From assembly GCA_937907305.1 (NCBI GenBank), contig CALERQ010000192.1, forward strand, positions 1 to 18,563: 18,563 nt of DNA. The letters run 5' to 3'. Source of the stretch: an uncultured Clostridia bacterium. GTDB lineage: Bacteria; Bacillota; Clostridia; Oscillospirales; Ruminococcaceae. The notes under the pieces were generated by a model, which saw only the letters and a program-made list of their open reading frames with translations, searched no databases and was not told the DNA's origin. Shown here in pieces: positions 5,583-12,392 of this stretch (position 1 is its first letter; every line of letters starts with the position of its first letter). The translations under genes and the position numbers were made by a program.

Positions 5583-6743
5583 TTAGATATCAATTTTGCC
5601 GTAGCGCTTGCCGGTATTGGCGGAGAGGATCTCCTGCTCCACAGCGCTCTTTTCGCTCTTGGGGGCGTTTTCGGCCTGTTCCCGGCGGACGGGACCGCCG
5701 ATAGCGGGCGGGTCCTCCAGGCGGGGACGGCGCTCCCCGGCGGGACGGCTGCGACGCTCGCCGTCATTCCGGCGCTCGCCGCCATTGCTACGGCCGCCGT
5801 TACCGCGGCGGTTGCCGCCACGACCATTCCGGCCGCCGCGGCCGCCCTCACGGGTGCCTTCCTTGCCGCCGGTAGGCGGTACGGTGGAGCTGATCACAAC
5901 ACGGCGGTTGGGTTCCACACCGGTGGAAGAGCTGGTAGCGCCCTTGACGCTGGAAACCGCGCCATGGATGATGCGGCGCTCATAGGGGTTCATCGGCTCC
6001 AGCGTGATGCTGCGGCCGGTGCGCACAGCCTGATTGGCCAGCTTGCGGGCCAGGGCCTCCAGGGTGCGGGCACGCTTTTCGCGGTAGTTGCCGCTATCGA
6101 TGGAAAGACGGATATACTCGCCCTCGCCGCGATTGGCGACCAGGCTGGCCAGGTACTGGATGGCATCCAGGGTCTCGCCCCGGCGGCCGATGACGCTGCC
6201 GATCTGCTCACCCGCCAGCTGCAGGCGGACATTTTCCTCGTAGTAGCGGGGGGTCAGGGTAAAGTCGGTCAGGCCCATGGCCTTCAGGATCTCGGTGACA
6301 TAGGCGGCGGCCTTTTCCACCTTGGCGCGTACTTCCTCGGTAGGCTCTATCTCCACGGGAGCGGGCTTTTCGGCCTCGGTCTTAACAGGCTTTTCGACTC
6401 GGGACTGACGCTCCGGCTTTTCGGCCTTTTCGGCGCGGGGAGCGGGTTTTTCGCTCCGGGCGGGTTTTTCCGTCTTGGGGGCGGCGGGCTTATTTTCGGA
6501 TTTCTGTTCCTTCTTGGGGGCCTCCTGCCGGCGGGGCTTTTCGCTCCGGGCGGGCTTTTCATCGGGCAGCTCCACCCATACGCGTACCTTGGCGGGCAGC
6601 TTCTTCAGGCCCAGGAACCCGCCCTTACGGGGCAGGTCAATGATCTCAAACTGCACCTCTTCGCGGGGCAGTCCCAGCAGCAGAGCACCGCTTTCAATCG
6701 CGGCATTGGCGTCCACGCCGGTAGCAATGATCTCTTTTATCAT
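5583..6743 (-). CDS. jag: Jag/KhpB RNA-binding protein with Arg-Gly-rich tail
   Basis: Jag (SpoIIIJ-associated protein, also KhpB/EloR) is a cytoplasmic RNA-binding protein linked in streptococci to cell elongation. The 386-residue product has four parts. A Jag-N domain (about 1-58, with LPRKGGFLGL) comes first. A Lys/Glu/Pro-rich linker (60-132) follows, with the 9-mer EKPARSEKP present twice (62-70 and 92-100). Then comes a KH domain (about 145-215, GxxG-type loop in IGSVIGRRGETLDA) and an R3H domain (about 218-286, Arg256-x3-His260 in NPYERRIIH). About 100 residues then follow that ordinary Jag proteins lack, Gly/Arg/Asn-rich at 292-338 and ending in a charged tail. The ATG at 6743 has AGAGGT upstream. 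It lies 27 bases after yidC and is the last gene before the terminator. The canonical next genes mnmE, mnmG and rsmG are absent here. Confidence 0.94.
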   Translation of the reverse strand: MIKEIIATGVDANAAIESGALLLGLPREEVQFEIIDLPRKGGFLGLKKLPAKVRVWVELPDEKPARSEKPRRQEAPKKEQKSENKPAAPKTEKPARSEKPAPRAEKAEKPERQSRVEKPVKTEAEKPAPVEIEPTEEVRAKVEKAAAYVTEILKAMGLTDFTLTPRYYEENVRLQLAGEQIGSVIGRRGETLDAIQYLASLVANRGEGEYIRLSIDSGNYREKRARTLEALARKLANQAVRTGRSITLEPMNPYERRIIHGAVSSVKGATSSSTGVEPNRRVVISSTVPPTGGKEGTREGGRGGRNGRGGNRRGNGGRSNGGERRNDGERRSRPAGERRPRLEDPPAIGGPVRREQAENAPKSEKSAVEQEILSANTGKRYGKIDI

Positions 6744-6770
6744 ATTCAGTTACCTCTTTATTCGGCGGCA

Positions 6771-7811
6771 TCAGTCATCGATGTATTCATCGCCGTACTT
6801 TTCGGCATAGCGGCGGCGGGCTTCCTTTATCTTTTCCTTATCGGAAAGATAGGTGGTATCCTCCACCTTTTCGCCGTTCTTCAGGGCTTCCTTGGCCCGC
6901 TTCTTGGCCTCTATGCGCTCCTGGCGCTCCTTTTCGGCGCGCTCCTTGGCCTCGGCCTGCAGCTTTTCGGCTACTTCCTTGGGGTTATAGATCTTATTGA
7001 GCACAAGGGACTGAACGCAGCCGAACACATTGGAAAGGGTCCAGTAGATGCCTACGCCGATAGGCACCATGAAGGTGAACCAGATGGAGATGAGTGGCAT
7101 GATATACATCATCATCTTCATGCTGGCGCCGGCCTGGCCCATATTGGGGCTGTTCTTCATGGAAATGATGGAAGAAAGCAGCGCGGTGGCACCGGAGAGC
7201 AGCGGGATGATGACCAGCCAGTTCCAGCCGCCTTGCCAGGGCAGGTTGGGGGTGCCGGAAAGATCCATGCCGAGGAAGCCCATGTCAAGGGACTGGATCT
7301 TGGCGATGACATCGGCGCCGACGCTGGAATAAGCGGCGGGATTCTGCATGACGCTCTGGTAAATGTTGATCTGGGGGGCGTAGCCGGTGGTGGCGATACC
7401 CAGGGTGCCCGCGACCTCGGTAAGGGCGGCGATGGTCTCCTTGGAGAAGCGCAGCAGATGGGTCAGGGGCTTATACACTACATCCAACAGACCGAAGATG
7501 ACCGGGAACTGAATGAGCAGGGTGCCGCAGCCACTCATGGGGTTGTAGTTTTCCTTGGAGTAAAGAGCCTGCAGCTCCTCATTCATTTTGGCCTGGTTAT
7601 TCTTGTACTTGGCCTGGATCTCCTGGATCTTGGGCTGGATGATCTGCATCTTTACGGTGGATTTCTGCTGCTTGAGGCCCAGGGGGAACAGGAGCAGCTT
7701 AACGATGAGGGTAAAGAGCACCAGCGCCACGCCGTAATTGCTTACCAGGTGGTACAGGCCATACATCAGCCACCCAAAGGGGTAGCCGAAAACTGTCATA
7801 ATAAAATTCAT
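6771..7811 (-). CDS. yidC: Membrane protein insertase YidC/OxaA/SpoIIIJ
   Basis: YidC inserts membrane proteins alone or with SecYEG. The 346-residue protein is a Gram-positive-type YidC with membrane helices near 24-46, 96-118, 197-216 and 232-272. Between the first two lies the cytoplasmic helical hairpin (about 50-90), and the C-terminal cytoplasmic tail (275-346) is strongly basic/acidic and probably coiled. It begins directly with a helix and lacks the lipoprotein signal of B. subtilis SpoIIIJ, common in Clostridia as I recall. The groove position that is Arg in SpoIIIJ is Lys38 here (LIVKLLLFPL), preserving the charge. The ATG overlaps the yidD stop by four bases (ATGA) and GGAGG lies nine bases upstream, inside yidD. 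It is co-transcribed with rnpA, yidD and jag. Confidence 0.96.
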   Translation of the reverse strand: MNFIMTVFGYPFGWLMYGLYHLVSNYGVALVLFTLIVKLLLFPLGLKQQKSTVKMQIIQPKIQEIQAKYKNNQAKMNEELQALYSKENYNPMSGCGTLLIQFPVIFGLLDVVYKPLTHLLRFSKETIAALTEVAGTLGIATTGYAPQINIYQSVMQNPAAYSSVGADVIAKIQSLDMGFLGMDLSGTPNLPWQGGWNWLVIIPLLSGATALLSSIISMKNSPNMGQAGASMKMMMYIMPLISIWFTFMVPIGVGIYWTLSNVFGCVQSLVLNKIYNPKEVAEKLQAEAKERAEKERQERIEAKKRAKEALKNGEKVEDTTYLSDKEKIKEARRRYAEKYGDEYIDD

Positions 7812-8191
7812 AAGGATGGTCCTCCGTTCCCATTTTCATGGGGGATAGTTTCCTCGCCGGGGATTTTTCCGGCCGAGGGCTGGGAAGGGTGTGCCGCCTG
7901 CTGCTGCTTTTCCTGCTCGGCGCCGGCAAAGGGGCGCAGGGAAAAGCGCTGGGGCACCGGATCGTACCCCGGGCGGCCAAAGGGCTGGCACCGCGCCACA
8001 CGGCACAGGGTCAGCAGGCTCCCCCGGATGGGGCCAAAGCGCCGCAGCGCCGTGACCGCGTAGCAGGAGCAGGTGGGGGAGAATCGGCATCTGGGAGGAA
8101 TGAGAGGGGAGATGCACTTCTGGTAGAACCTGATGGGCAGGATCAAAAGCTCGCTGCATATTTTTTTGAGGAATTGCCACAGCCGCTTCAT
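7808..8191 (-). CDS. yidD: YidD membrane-insertion efficiency factor
   Basis: YidD is a small membrane-associated protein that assists YidC-dependent insertion. The core, residues 1-80, carries the family signature: FYQKCISPLIPPRCRFSPTC, then SCYAVTALRRFG and GRPGYDPVP, including the three conserved cysteines. Family members are typically 70-85 residues; this one is 127, because about 45 polar, low-complexity residues follow DPVP. That extension carries the yidC ribosome-binding site, so it may be under nucleotide rather than protein constraint. The ATG at 8191 overlaps the rnpA stop by four bases (ATGA), indicating translational coupling. Longer frames start upstream within rnpA but do not match the family. 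Confidence 0.92.
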   Translation of the reverse strand: MKRLWQFLKKICSELLILPIRFYQKCISPLIPPRCRFSPTCSCYAVTALRRFGPIRGSLLTLCRVARCQPFGRPGYDPVPQRFSLRPFAGAEQEKQQQAAHPSQPSAGKIPGEETIPHENGNGGPSL

Positions 8192-8547
8192 GGGGTCCCG
8201 GCCCCCGTTTTGGCAGGGGCACCGCACAGTTCGGTGATCTGCCGGAGCATAAGCTGCTGTACCGGCTGCATTTTGCAGTGGGCGGTACGGCTGCGGGCCA
8301 CAAAGATGAAATCGTAGCCCTGGGGCAGCTGCTGTTCCAGGCCGGTATAGGCGGCGCGGATGACACGCTTGGCGCGGTTGCGGCGGACGGCATCGCCCAC
8401 CCGTTTGCTGGCGGTGATGCCGACGCGATTGTGTCCCAGCCGGTTGCGGGCGCAGTAGGTGACCAAAAGCGGCCCGGTCTGCGTCCTGGCCCGGCGGTAC
8501 ATGCGGGTAAAATCGCGGTTTTTCTTGATGATGACGGTGGTTTTCAT
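8188..8547 (-). CDS. rnpA: Ribonuclease P protein component
   Basis: RnpA is the basic protein that helps the catalytic RNase P RNA bind and cut precursor tRNAs. The 119-residue protein starts MKTTVIIKKNRDF, matching the usual N-terminal strand, and has the diagnostic block RVGITASKRVGDAVRRNRAKRVIRAAY (about 42-68 in sequence), which includes the RNR box. The end (CGAPAKTGAGTP) is slightly longer than usual. The start at 8547 is chosen by homology: an upstream in-frame ATG at 8637 would add 30 residues unlike the family. The Shine-Dalgarno (AAGGGA, about 8-10 bases upstream) is moderate. It lies 178 bases after rpmH, behind a terminator-like hairpin, and no good separate promoter is visible, so expression probably depends on read-through. 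Confidence 0.95.
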   Translation of the reverse strand: MKTTVIIKKNRDFTRMYRRARTQTGPLLVTYCARNRLGHNRVGITASKRVGDAVRRNRAKRVIRAAYTGLEQQLPQGYDFIFVARSRTAHCKMQPVQQLMLRQITELCGAPAKTGAGTP

Positions 8548-8685
8548 GGTTTGGGTCCCTTCCCTGCGCCGCGGGAGAAGCGGGCAGTAGTGCGGTGTGC
8601 CGGACTGAGAAGAGAGAGGAGAGGGCGTCCCTTTCACACCGCTGCCTTCGCGTTTTCAGTTCCCTGTGGTATGTGCGGTAAGACT

Positions 8686-8720
8686 AAAAACAATGCCCAC
8701 GGCATAGGCGCTGTGGGCAT
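8686..8720 (-). terminator. Terminator/attenuator between rpmH and rnpA
   Basis: On the minus strand ATGCCCAC (8720-8713) pairs with GTGGGCAT (8700-8693). Two further G-C pairs lie inside after one mismatch, and the hairpin is followed by TGTTTTT (8692-8686). It begins five bases after the rpmH stop. The following rnpA operon has no obvious promoter, so this probably terminates only part of the transcripts. Confidence 0.75.
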
Positions 8721-8725
8721 CTTTC

Positions 8726-8860
8726 TTAGTGGGTCAGTCTGGCTCTGCCCTTGGCGCGTCTGCGGGCCAGGACCTTGCGGCCATTGGCGGTAGCCATTCT
8801 CTTTCTGAACCCATGGACTTTGCTTCTCTGTCTCTTTTTGGGCTGATAAGTTCTGAGCAT
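8726..8860 (-). CDS. rpmH: 50S ribosomal protein L34
   Basis: The 44-residue protein is almost identical to L34 of other Bacillota: it contains RTYQPKKRQRSKVHGFRKRM and NGRKVLARRRAKGR, both invariant blocks of the family. L34 lies in the large ribosomal subunit, close to 23S rRNA. The ATG at 8860 is fixed by homology and by AAGGAGG about seven bases upstream; the same frame is open further upstream but that extension is unlike L34. An almost perfect promoter lies about 113 bases upstream (8973-9002), and the gene is followed by a terminator-like hairpin. It diverges from dnaA, the standard arrangement at the Gram-positive origin. Confidence 0.98.
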   Translation of the reverse strand: MLRTYQPKKRQRSKVHGFRKRMATANGRKVLARRRAKGRARLTH

Positions 8861-8972
8861 CGTTCTTCCCCTCCTTCCGGGTCTTGGCGGCGGCCCCGGC
8901 GCGGGAGCCTGCCTGATGTGGTCGGCCACCTGTACCAACGCGCTATTGGTAGAGATGACCCTGCAATTTTGA

Positions 8973-9002
8973 ATTATACCTTAATTCTTGTCCCTCTGTC
9001 AA
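8973..9002 (-). promoter_or_regulatory. Strong sigma-A promoter of rpmH operon
   Basis: On the minus strand TTGACA (9002-8997) and TATAAT (8978-8973) both match consensus exactly, with an 18-base spacer. The start would be near 8966, giving a leader of about 105 bases before rpmH. Confidence 0.85.
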
Positions 9003-9019
9003 GAAAAAGCTACTGTTTT

Positions 9020-9182
9020 CGCGGGATTTTATTGCCCCGCGGCGTAAATAGTGGCCGCCCTGCCGGGCGGGTACAAGATGTGGGGAGGGGCATGGGCAGT
9101 TCCGCCTGCCGGCGGGGGTACTTTTCTATGAAGAAAAGTACCCAAAAGTCATTCAGGGCCCCACGCCGCCGTCAGGCGTTTT
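9020..9182 (+). repeat. Hairpin/repeat block C in the rpmH-dnaA gap
   Basis: This gene-free stretch holds successive inverted repeats. They are CGCGGG/CCCGCG (9020-9025 with 9036-9041), CCGCCC-TGCC-GGGCGG near 9055-9070, GGCAG/CTGCC near 9095-9110, and a 12-bp perfect hairpin GGGTACTTTTCT-ATGA-AGAAAAGTACCC (9116-9143). It ends in CGCCGTCAGGCG (9163-9174), resembling the core of copy A. I see no gene in 8861-9328; frames open there are extensions of rpmH or dnaA. Confidence 0.6.
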
Positions 9183-9205
9183 CTTTCACCTCCGCCCCAC
9201 GGAAA

Positions 9206-9221
9206 TGTGGAAAAATTCCAC
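9206..9221. promoter_or_regulatory. DnaA box within an inverted repeat upstream of dnaA
   Basis: TGTGGAAAA (9206-9214) is a perfect minus-strand DnaA box of the TTTTCCACA type. With the facing TTCCAC it forms the perfect inverted repeat GTGGAA-AAA-TTCCAC (9207-9221), about 20 bases upstream of the predicted dnaA -35 element. Confidence 0.65.
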
Positions 9222-9240
9222 GCTTTTCGGGCCTTTTCTG

Positions 9241-9269
9241 TTGTGTTTCGGCCCCAAATATGCTATTAT
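9241..9269 (+). promoter_or_regulatory. Predicted dnaA promoter
   Basis: TTGTGT (9241-9246) and TATTAT (9264-9269) are 17 bases apart. An overlapping TATAAT occurs at 9271-9276 but lacks a -35 partner. The site is flanked by DnaA boxes at 9206-9214 and 9291-9299, consistent with autoregulation. Confidence 0.45.
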
Positions 9270-9284
9270 ATATAATAGGTATTT

Positions 9285-9307
9285 GTCCCCTGTGGAAAAC
9301 CGGGGAC
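9285..9307. promoter_or_regulatory. DnaA box in the loop of a hairpin, dnaA leader
   Basis: The perfect box TGTGGAAAA (9291-9299, minus strand) lies between GTCCCC (9285-9290) and GGGGAC (9302-9307), which pair exactly. It is between the predicted transcription start (about 9276) and the dnaA start codon. Confidence 0.6.
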
Positions 9308-9328
9308 GCAAATGAAATGAGGTTCAAT

Positions 9329-10648
9329 ATGGATTCTTTTTCCGATGTATTCGAAAGGGTAAAGCAGCTGTGCCGCGGCGAAATGAGCGAGGTCGCCTAC
9401 GATCTTTGGATCCGGGAGCTGGAGCTGACCGCCCTGGACAGCAGCACCGCCCGCCTGCAATGCACCACGCAGTTCAAGCGGGATATCGTCAACGAAAAAT
9501 ACAATGCCCTGCTCACCGCCAGCTTTGAGGAGATCATGGGCTTCCCGGTGCAGGTGGAGATCACCTCCCGCGAGGCTGCCCCTGCCGCCCCCGCGGCGCA
9601 GGAAAATGACCGGCTGGATTTCCAGCCCGAAAAGGAGTATTCCTTCGAGACCTTCGTAGTAGGCAGCGGCAACAGCCTGGCCCATGCCGCGGCCTGGGCA
9701 GTGGCCAATAACCCCGCTAAAAGCTACAACCCGCTTTTTATGTACGGCGGCAGCGGCCTGGGCAAAACCCACCTCATCTACGCCATCTGCGGCAAGATAC
9801 GCCAGAACCACCCGGATTATAAGCTCCTGTATGTCAAGGGCGAGGAATTTGCCAATGAGCTGATTCTGGCCATCCGCAATGGCACCACCGCCGAGTTCAA
9901 GGAAAAATACCGCCAGGCAGACCTGCTGGCCGTGGATGATATCCAGTTCATCGCTGGCAAGGAAAGCACCCAGGAGGAATTTTTCCATACCTTCAATTCG
10001 CTGTATGAATGCGGCAAGCAGATCATCCTCACCAGCGACCGTCCCCCCAAGGAGATCAAAACACTGGAGGACCGGCTGCGCACCCGCTTTGAATGGGGCC
10101 TGCTGGTGGATGTTCAGCCCCCGGATTTTGAGACCCGCATGGCCATCATCAGCCGCAAGGCGGATAGCCTGGGGCTTGCTCTCCCGGAGGATGTCGCGGC
10201 CTTCATCGCCGGCAAGCTGAAGGATAATGTCCGTCAGCTGGAGGGCGTTGTCAAACGGCTGGATGCCCACGCCAATCTGACCGGGGCACCCATCACCATG
10301 ATGCTGGCCGAAAACGCCATTCAGGATATCATGACCGAGCAGACCCCGCTGCCTGTCACCGTCGACCGTATCATCGATGAGGTGGCCCGCACCTACGGTG
10401 TCACCGCCGAGGATATCCGGGGCCAGCGCCGCAGCAATCAGATCTCCACCGCCAGGCAGGTGGCCATGTATGTGGTCCGGGAGATCACCGGCATGACCCA
10501 GCTGGAGATCGGTCAGGAGTTCGGCGGGCGGGATCACTCCACTGTGGTGTATGCCCTTCAGCAGGTCACCAAGGCCATCCAGACCGACCCCCGCAAAAAG
10601 GAAGTCATCGAAGATATCATCAAAAATATCCGCAACCTGAACGGCTGA
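9329..10648 (+). CDS. dnaA: Chromosomal replication initiator protein DnaA
   Basis: DnaA binds oriC boxes, forms an ATP-dependent filament and opens the origin. The 439-residue protein has the four-domain plan: N-terminal helicase-interaction domain (1-80), a short Ala-rich linker (about 82-100), the AAA+ ATPase (105-315) and the DNA-binding domain (342-439). Visible motifs are Walker A GGSGLGKTH (140-148), Walker B LLAVDDIQF (199-207), sensor 1 ILTSDRP (233-239), the arginine-finger region EDRLRTRFEWGL (247-258) and the signature IGQEFGGRDHSTV (394-406). The ATG at 9329 (MDSFSDVF) has GAGG six bases upstream; an in-frame ATG at 9317 would add four residues and lacks such a site. Linker domain II is very short, making the protein compact. 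It is flanked on both sides by DnaA-box clusters. Confidence 0.98.
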   Translation: MDSFSDVFERVKQLCRGEMSEVAYDLWIRELELTALDSSTARLQCTTQFKRDIVNEKYNALLTASFEEIMGFPVQVEITSREAAPAAPAAQENDRLDFQPEKEYSFETFVVGSGNSLAHAAAWAVANNPAKSYNPLFMYGGSGLGKTHLIYAICGKIRQNHPDYKLLYVKGEEFANELILAIRNGTTAEFKEKYRQADLLAVDDIQFIAGKESTQEEFFHTFNSLYECGKQIILTSDRPPKEIKTLEDRLRTRFEWGLLVDVQPPDFETRMAIISRKADSLGLALPEDVAAFIAGKLKDNVRQLEGVVKRLDAHANLTGAPITMMLAENAIQDIMTEQTPLPVTVDRIIDEVARTYGVTAEDIRGQRRSNQISTARQVAMYVVREITGMTQLEIGQEFGGRDHSTVVYALQQVTKAIQTDPRKKEVIEDIIKNIRNLNG

Positions 10649-10963
10649 TATCTTCCCACAGCTTTTCCACTTTTCACACCGGGTTTTCCACCACGCTGTG
10701 CAAACTTCAAAATCTTTTCACATTTCCAACAAATTTTCCGTATCCCTTTCCATATCGCGCTATCGGGTACAAGCCCGCATCGATACAAGGCTATTTACTC
10801 TCATTCCACATTCCCACACGTTCTACTACGACTACTGATTTTTATATTTTATCTTCACAGATGGAAACCAAATAAGGAAAAAATGGCCGCCGCAGGCGGC
10901 CGCGCGCTGTGAAAAACCGCAGCCACCCACTTTCCGCCGTGAAACAAGGAGGACGACACCGCA
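10649..10963. other. oriC: Replication origin oriC, dnaA-dnaN segment
   Basis: This gene-free 315-base gap is dense in DnaA-box-like 9-mers (TTWTNCACA). Plus-strand sites are 10652-10660 (two mismatches), 10663-10671, 10670-10678, 10684-10692 and 10714-10722 (one mismatch each), and 10802-10810 and 10810-10818 (two each). Minus-strand sites are 10697-10705 (one mismatch) and 10908-10916 (perfect). An A+T-rich tract lies at 10838-10852 and a GGCCGCC-GCA-GGCGGCC hairpin at 10885-10901. Together with perfect boxes upstream of dnaA this fits the bipartite origin known in B. subtilis, with dnaA between the two box clusters. No CDS or RNA gene is seen. Confidence 0.85.
10802..10852 (+). promoter_or_regulatory. 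Candidate DNA unwinding element with DnaA-trios
   Basis: Two abutting box-like 9-mers, CATTCCACA (10802-10810) and ATTCCCACA (10810-10818), are followed after four bases by CTACTACGACTACTG (10823-10837). That is five triplets of CTA type, i.e. 3'-GAT-5' on the other strand, running straight into ATTTTTATATTTTAT. In B. subtilis, DnaA loads from boxes onto single-stranded 3'-GAT-type trios beside the A+T-rich region; spacing and order here are the same in kind. Confidence 0.7.
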
Positions 10964-12070
10964 ATGATGATGAAATTTACCTGCAATACCGGGGAGCTCA
11001 ATCAGGGCATCAATTCCGCCCTGCTGGCCGTCAGCCCCAAAAGCACCCTGCTGGCTCTGGAGGGGATCCTGGTCCGGGTCACCACCAAGGAGATCACCCT
11101 GATGAGCTACAATCTGGAAATGGGCATTACCGCCATCGTGGATGCCAAGGTAGAAAAAACCGGCGAGCTTATCATTCCTGCCAAGGTCTTTTCGGATATC
11201 ATCCGCCGCATTGAAAGTGATGAGGTCACCATCGAAGCGGATGACCGCTGCCTGGTACAGATCACCGGCGGTGTTTCCCAGTTCACCATCCTGGGCATGA
11301 CCTCGGAGGAATTCCCCGAGCTGCCGGAGGTAGGAGAGGCCCAGGGCTTCTCCATTCCCATGGAGACCCTTTCCTCCATGGTGGATATGACCCGCTATGC
11401 CATCGCCACCAATGATACCAAGCCCGTACAGACCGGCTGTCTGTTTGAGCTGCAGGATGGCGAGCTGGTGGTCGTGGCGGTGGATGGTTTCCGGCTGGCG
11501 CTGCGTCGGGAAAAGGTAGAGCACCACGAGCCGATGCGTTTCATCGTCCCCGGCAAGACGCTGGGCGAGCTGCTGAAGCTGATGAGCGAGGAGGGCAATG
11601 TGGTGGTGGAAGCCAGCCGCAAGCATATCCTCTTTGATATGGGCAACTGCGCGCTGGTCAGCCGCCTGCTGGAGGGCGACTTCCTTGATTATCACGCGGC
11701 CATCCCGCGGGAAAGCAGCACCAATGTGGTGGTGAATACCCGTGCACTTATTCATTCCATCGAGCGTACCAGCCTGTTGATCAGTGACCGGCTGCGCAGC
11801 CCCCTGCGGGTGGATTTCGGCGAATCGGTCATCAAGATGAGCTGCTCCACCAGCATCGGCAAGGCCTATGATGAATGCTGCTGCTCTACCACCGGCAATC
11901 TGCTGGAAATGGGCTTTAATAACCGCTTCCTGCTGGATGCCCTTAAAAATGTCGATACTGATATGGTACGGCTGGAGCTGTGCGGCCCCTTAAGCCCTAT
12001 GAAGGTTCTGCCGCTGGAGGGCGACCATTTCCTGTTCCTGGTGCTGCCCATGCGGCTGCGCGCGGAATAA
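10964..12070 (+). CDS. dnaN: DNA polymerase III beta subunit (sliding clamp)
   Basis: DnaN forms the dimeric ring that tethers the replicative polymerase to DNA and serves as the docking site for many repair proteins. The 368-residue protein has the usual length, and three similar domains of about 120 residues can be assigned by length. Family landmarks are ALEGILVRVT (about 31-40), the GELIIPAKVFSDIIRR segment (about 67-82), FVDGFRLALR-like VAVDGFRLALRR (about 174) and the closing strand FLVLPMRL that borders the binding pocket. Three ATGs lie in a row; the first (10964) is used because AAGGAGG ends 11 bases upstream. It follows the origin directly. A 109-base A+T-rich gap separates it from yaaA. 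Confidence 0.97.
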   Translation: MMMKFTCNTGELNQGINSALLAVSPKSTLLALEGILVRVTTKEITLMSYNLEMGITAIVDAKVEKTGELIIPAKVFSDIIRRIESDEVTIEADDRCLVQITGGVSQFTILGMTSEEFPELPEVGEAQGFSIPMETLSSMVDMTRYAIATNDTKPVQTGCLFELQDGELVVVAVDGFRLALRREKVEHHEPMRFIVPGKTLGELLKLMSEEGNVVVEASRKHILFDMGNCALVSRLLEGDFLDYHAAIPRESSTNVVVNTRALIHSIERTSLLISDRLRSPLRVDFGESVIKMSCSTSIGKAYDECCCSTTGNLLEMGFNNRFLLDALKNVDTDMVRLELCGPLSPMKVLPLEGDHFLFLVLPMRLRAE

Positions 12071-12179
12071 AACCTTTATCTGAAGTTTAGCAAATGGTTT
12101 TATGGCAGCAACAATTTTGACCTAAATAATAATTTTTTCAAAGGATATCTTCTTTCAAAAATAGAGAAAGCGTGAAATT

Positions 12180-12392
12180 ATGGAACTCATCACCATTCAA
12201 ACCGAATTCATCAAACTGGATAGCTTCCTCAAATTCTGCGGCGCGGTAGGCACCGGCGGAGAAGCCAAGATCGCCATTGCAGAAGGCGAAGTGCAGGTGA
12301 ATGGGGAAGTGTGCACCATGCGCGGCAAAAAGCTCTACCCCGGCGATACCGTTACCCTGGCCGGCGAAAGCTGGCAGGTGGCTGCCCCGTGA
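12180..12392 (+). CDS. yaaA: S4-domain RNA-binding protein YaaA
   Basis: The 70-residue protein is essentially a single S4 RNA-binding fold: KLDSFLKFCGAVGTGGEAK (12-30) forms the two helices and EGEVQVNGEVCTMRGKKLYPGDTV (35-58 overall) the beta hairpin typical of the family. The dnaN-yaaA-recF position is the standard location of the small S4 protein called YaaA in B. subtilis (YbcJ-like in proteobacteria). Its precise role is unsettled; ribosome assembly has been suggested. The ribosome site is weak (AGAAAG). The 109-base gap upstream is A+T-rich and includes TTGACC at 12117 without a convincing -10, so an own promoter is possible but not shown. The stop overlaps the GTG of recF (GTGA), implying coupled translation. 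Confidence 0.9.
   Translation: MELITIQTEFIKLDSFLKFCGAVGTGGEAKIAIAEGEVQVNGEVCTMRGKKLYPGDTVTLAGESWQVAAP

Noticed and set aside
5472..8063. An 863-codon open frame on the plus strand opposite jag, yidC and yidD
   Set aside because: It has no recognisable motif, is antisense to three confidently identified genes, and reflects the strong GC bias at third positions of those genes, which removes stops from the complementary frame.
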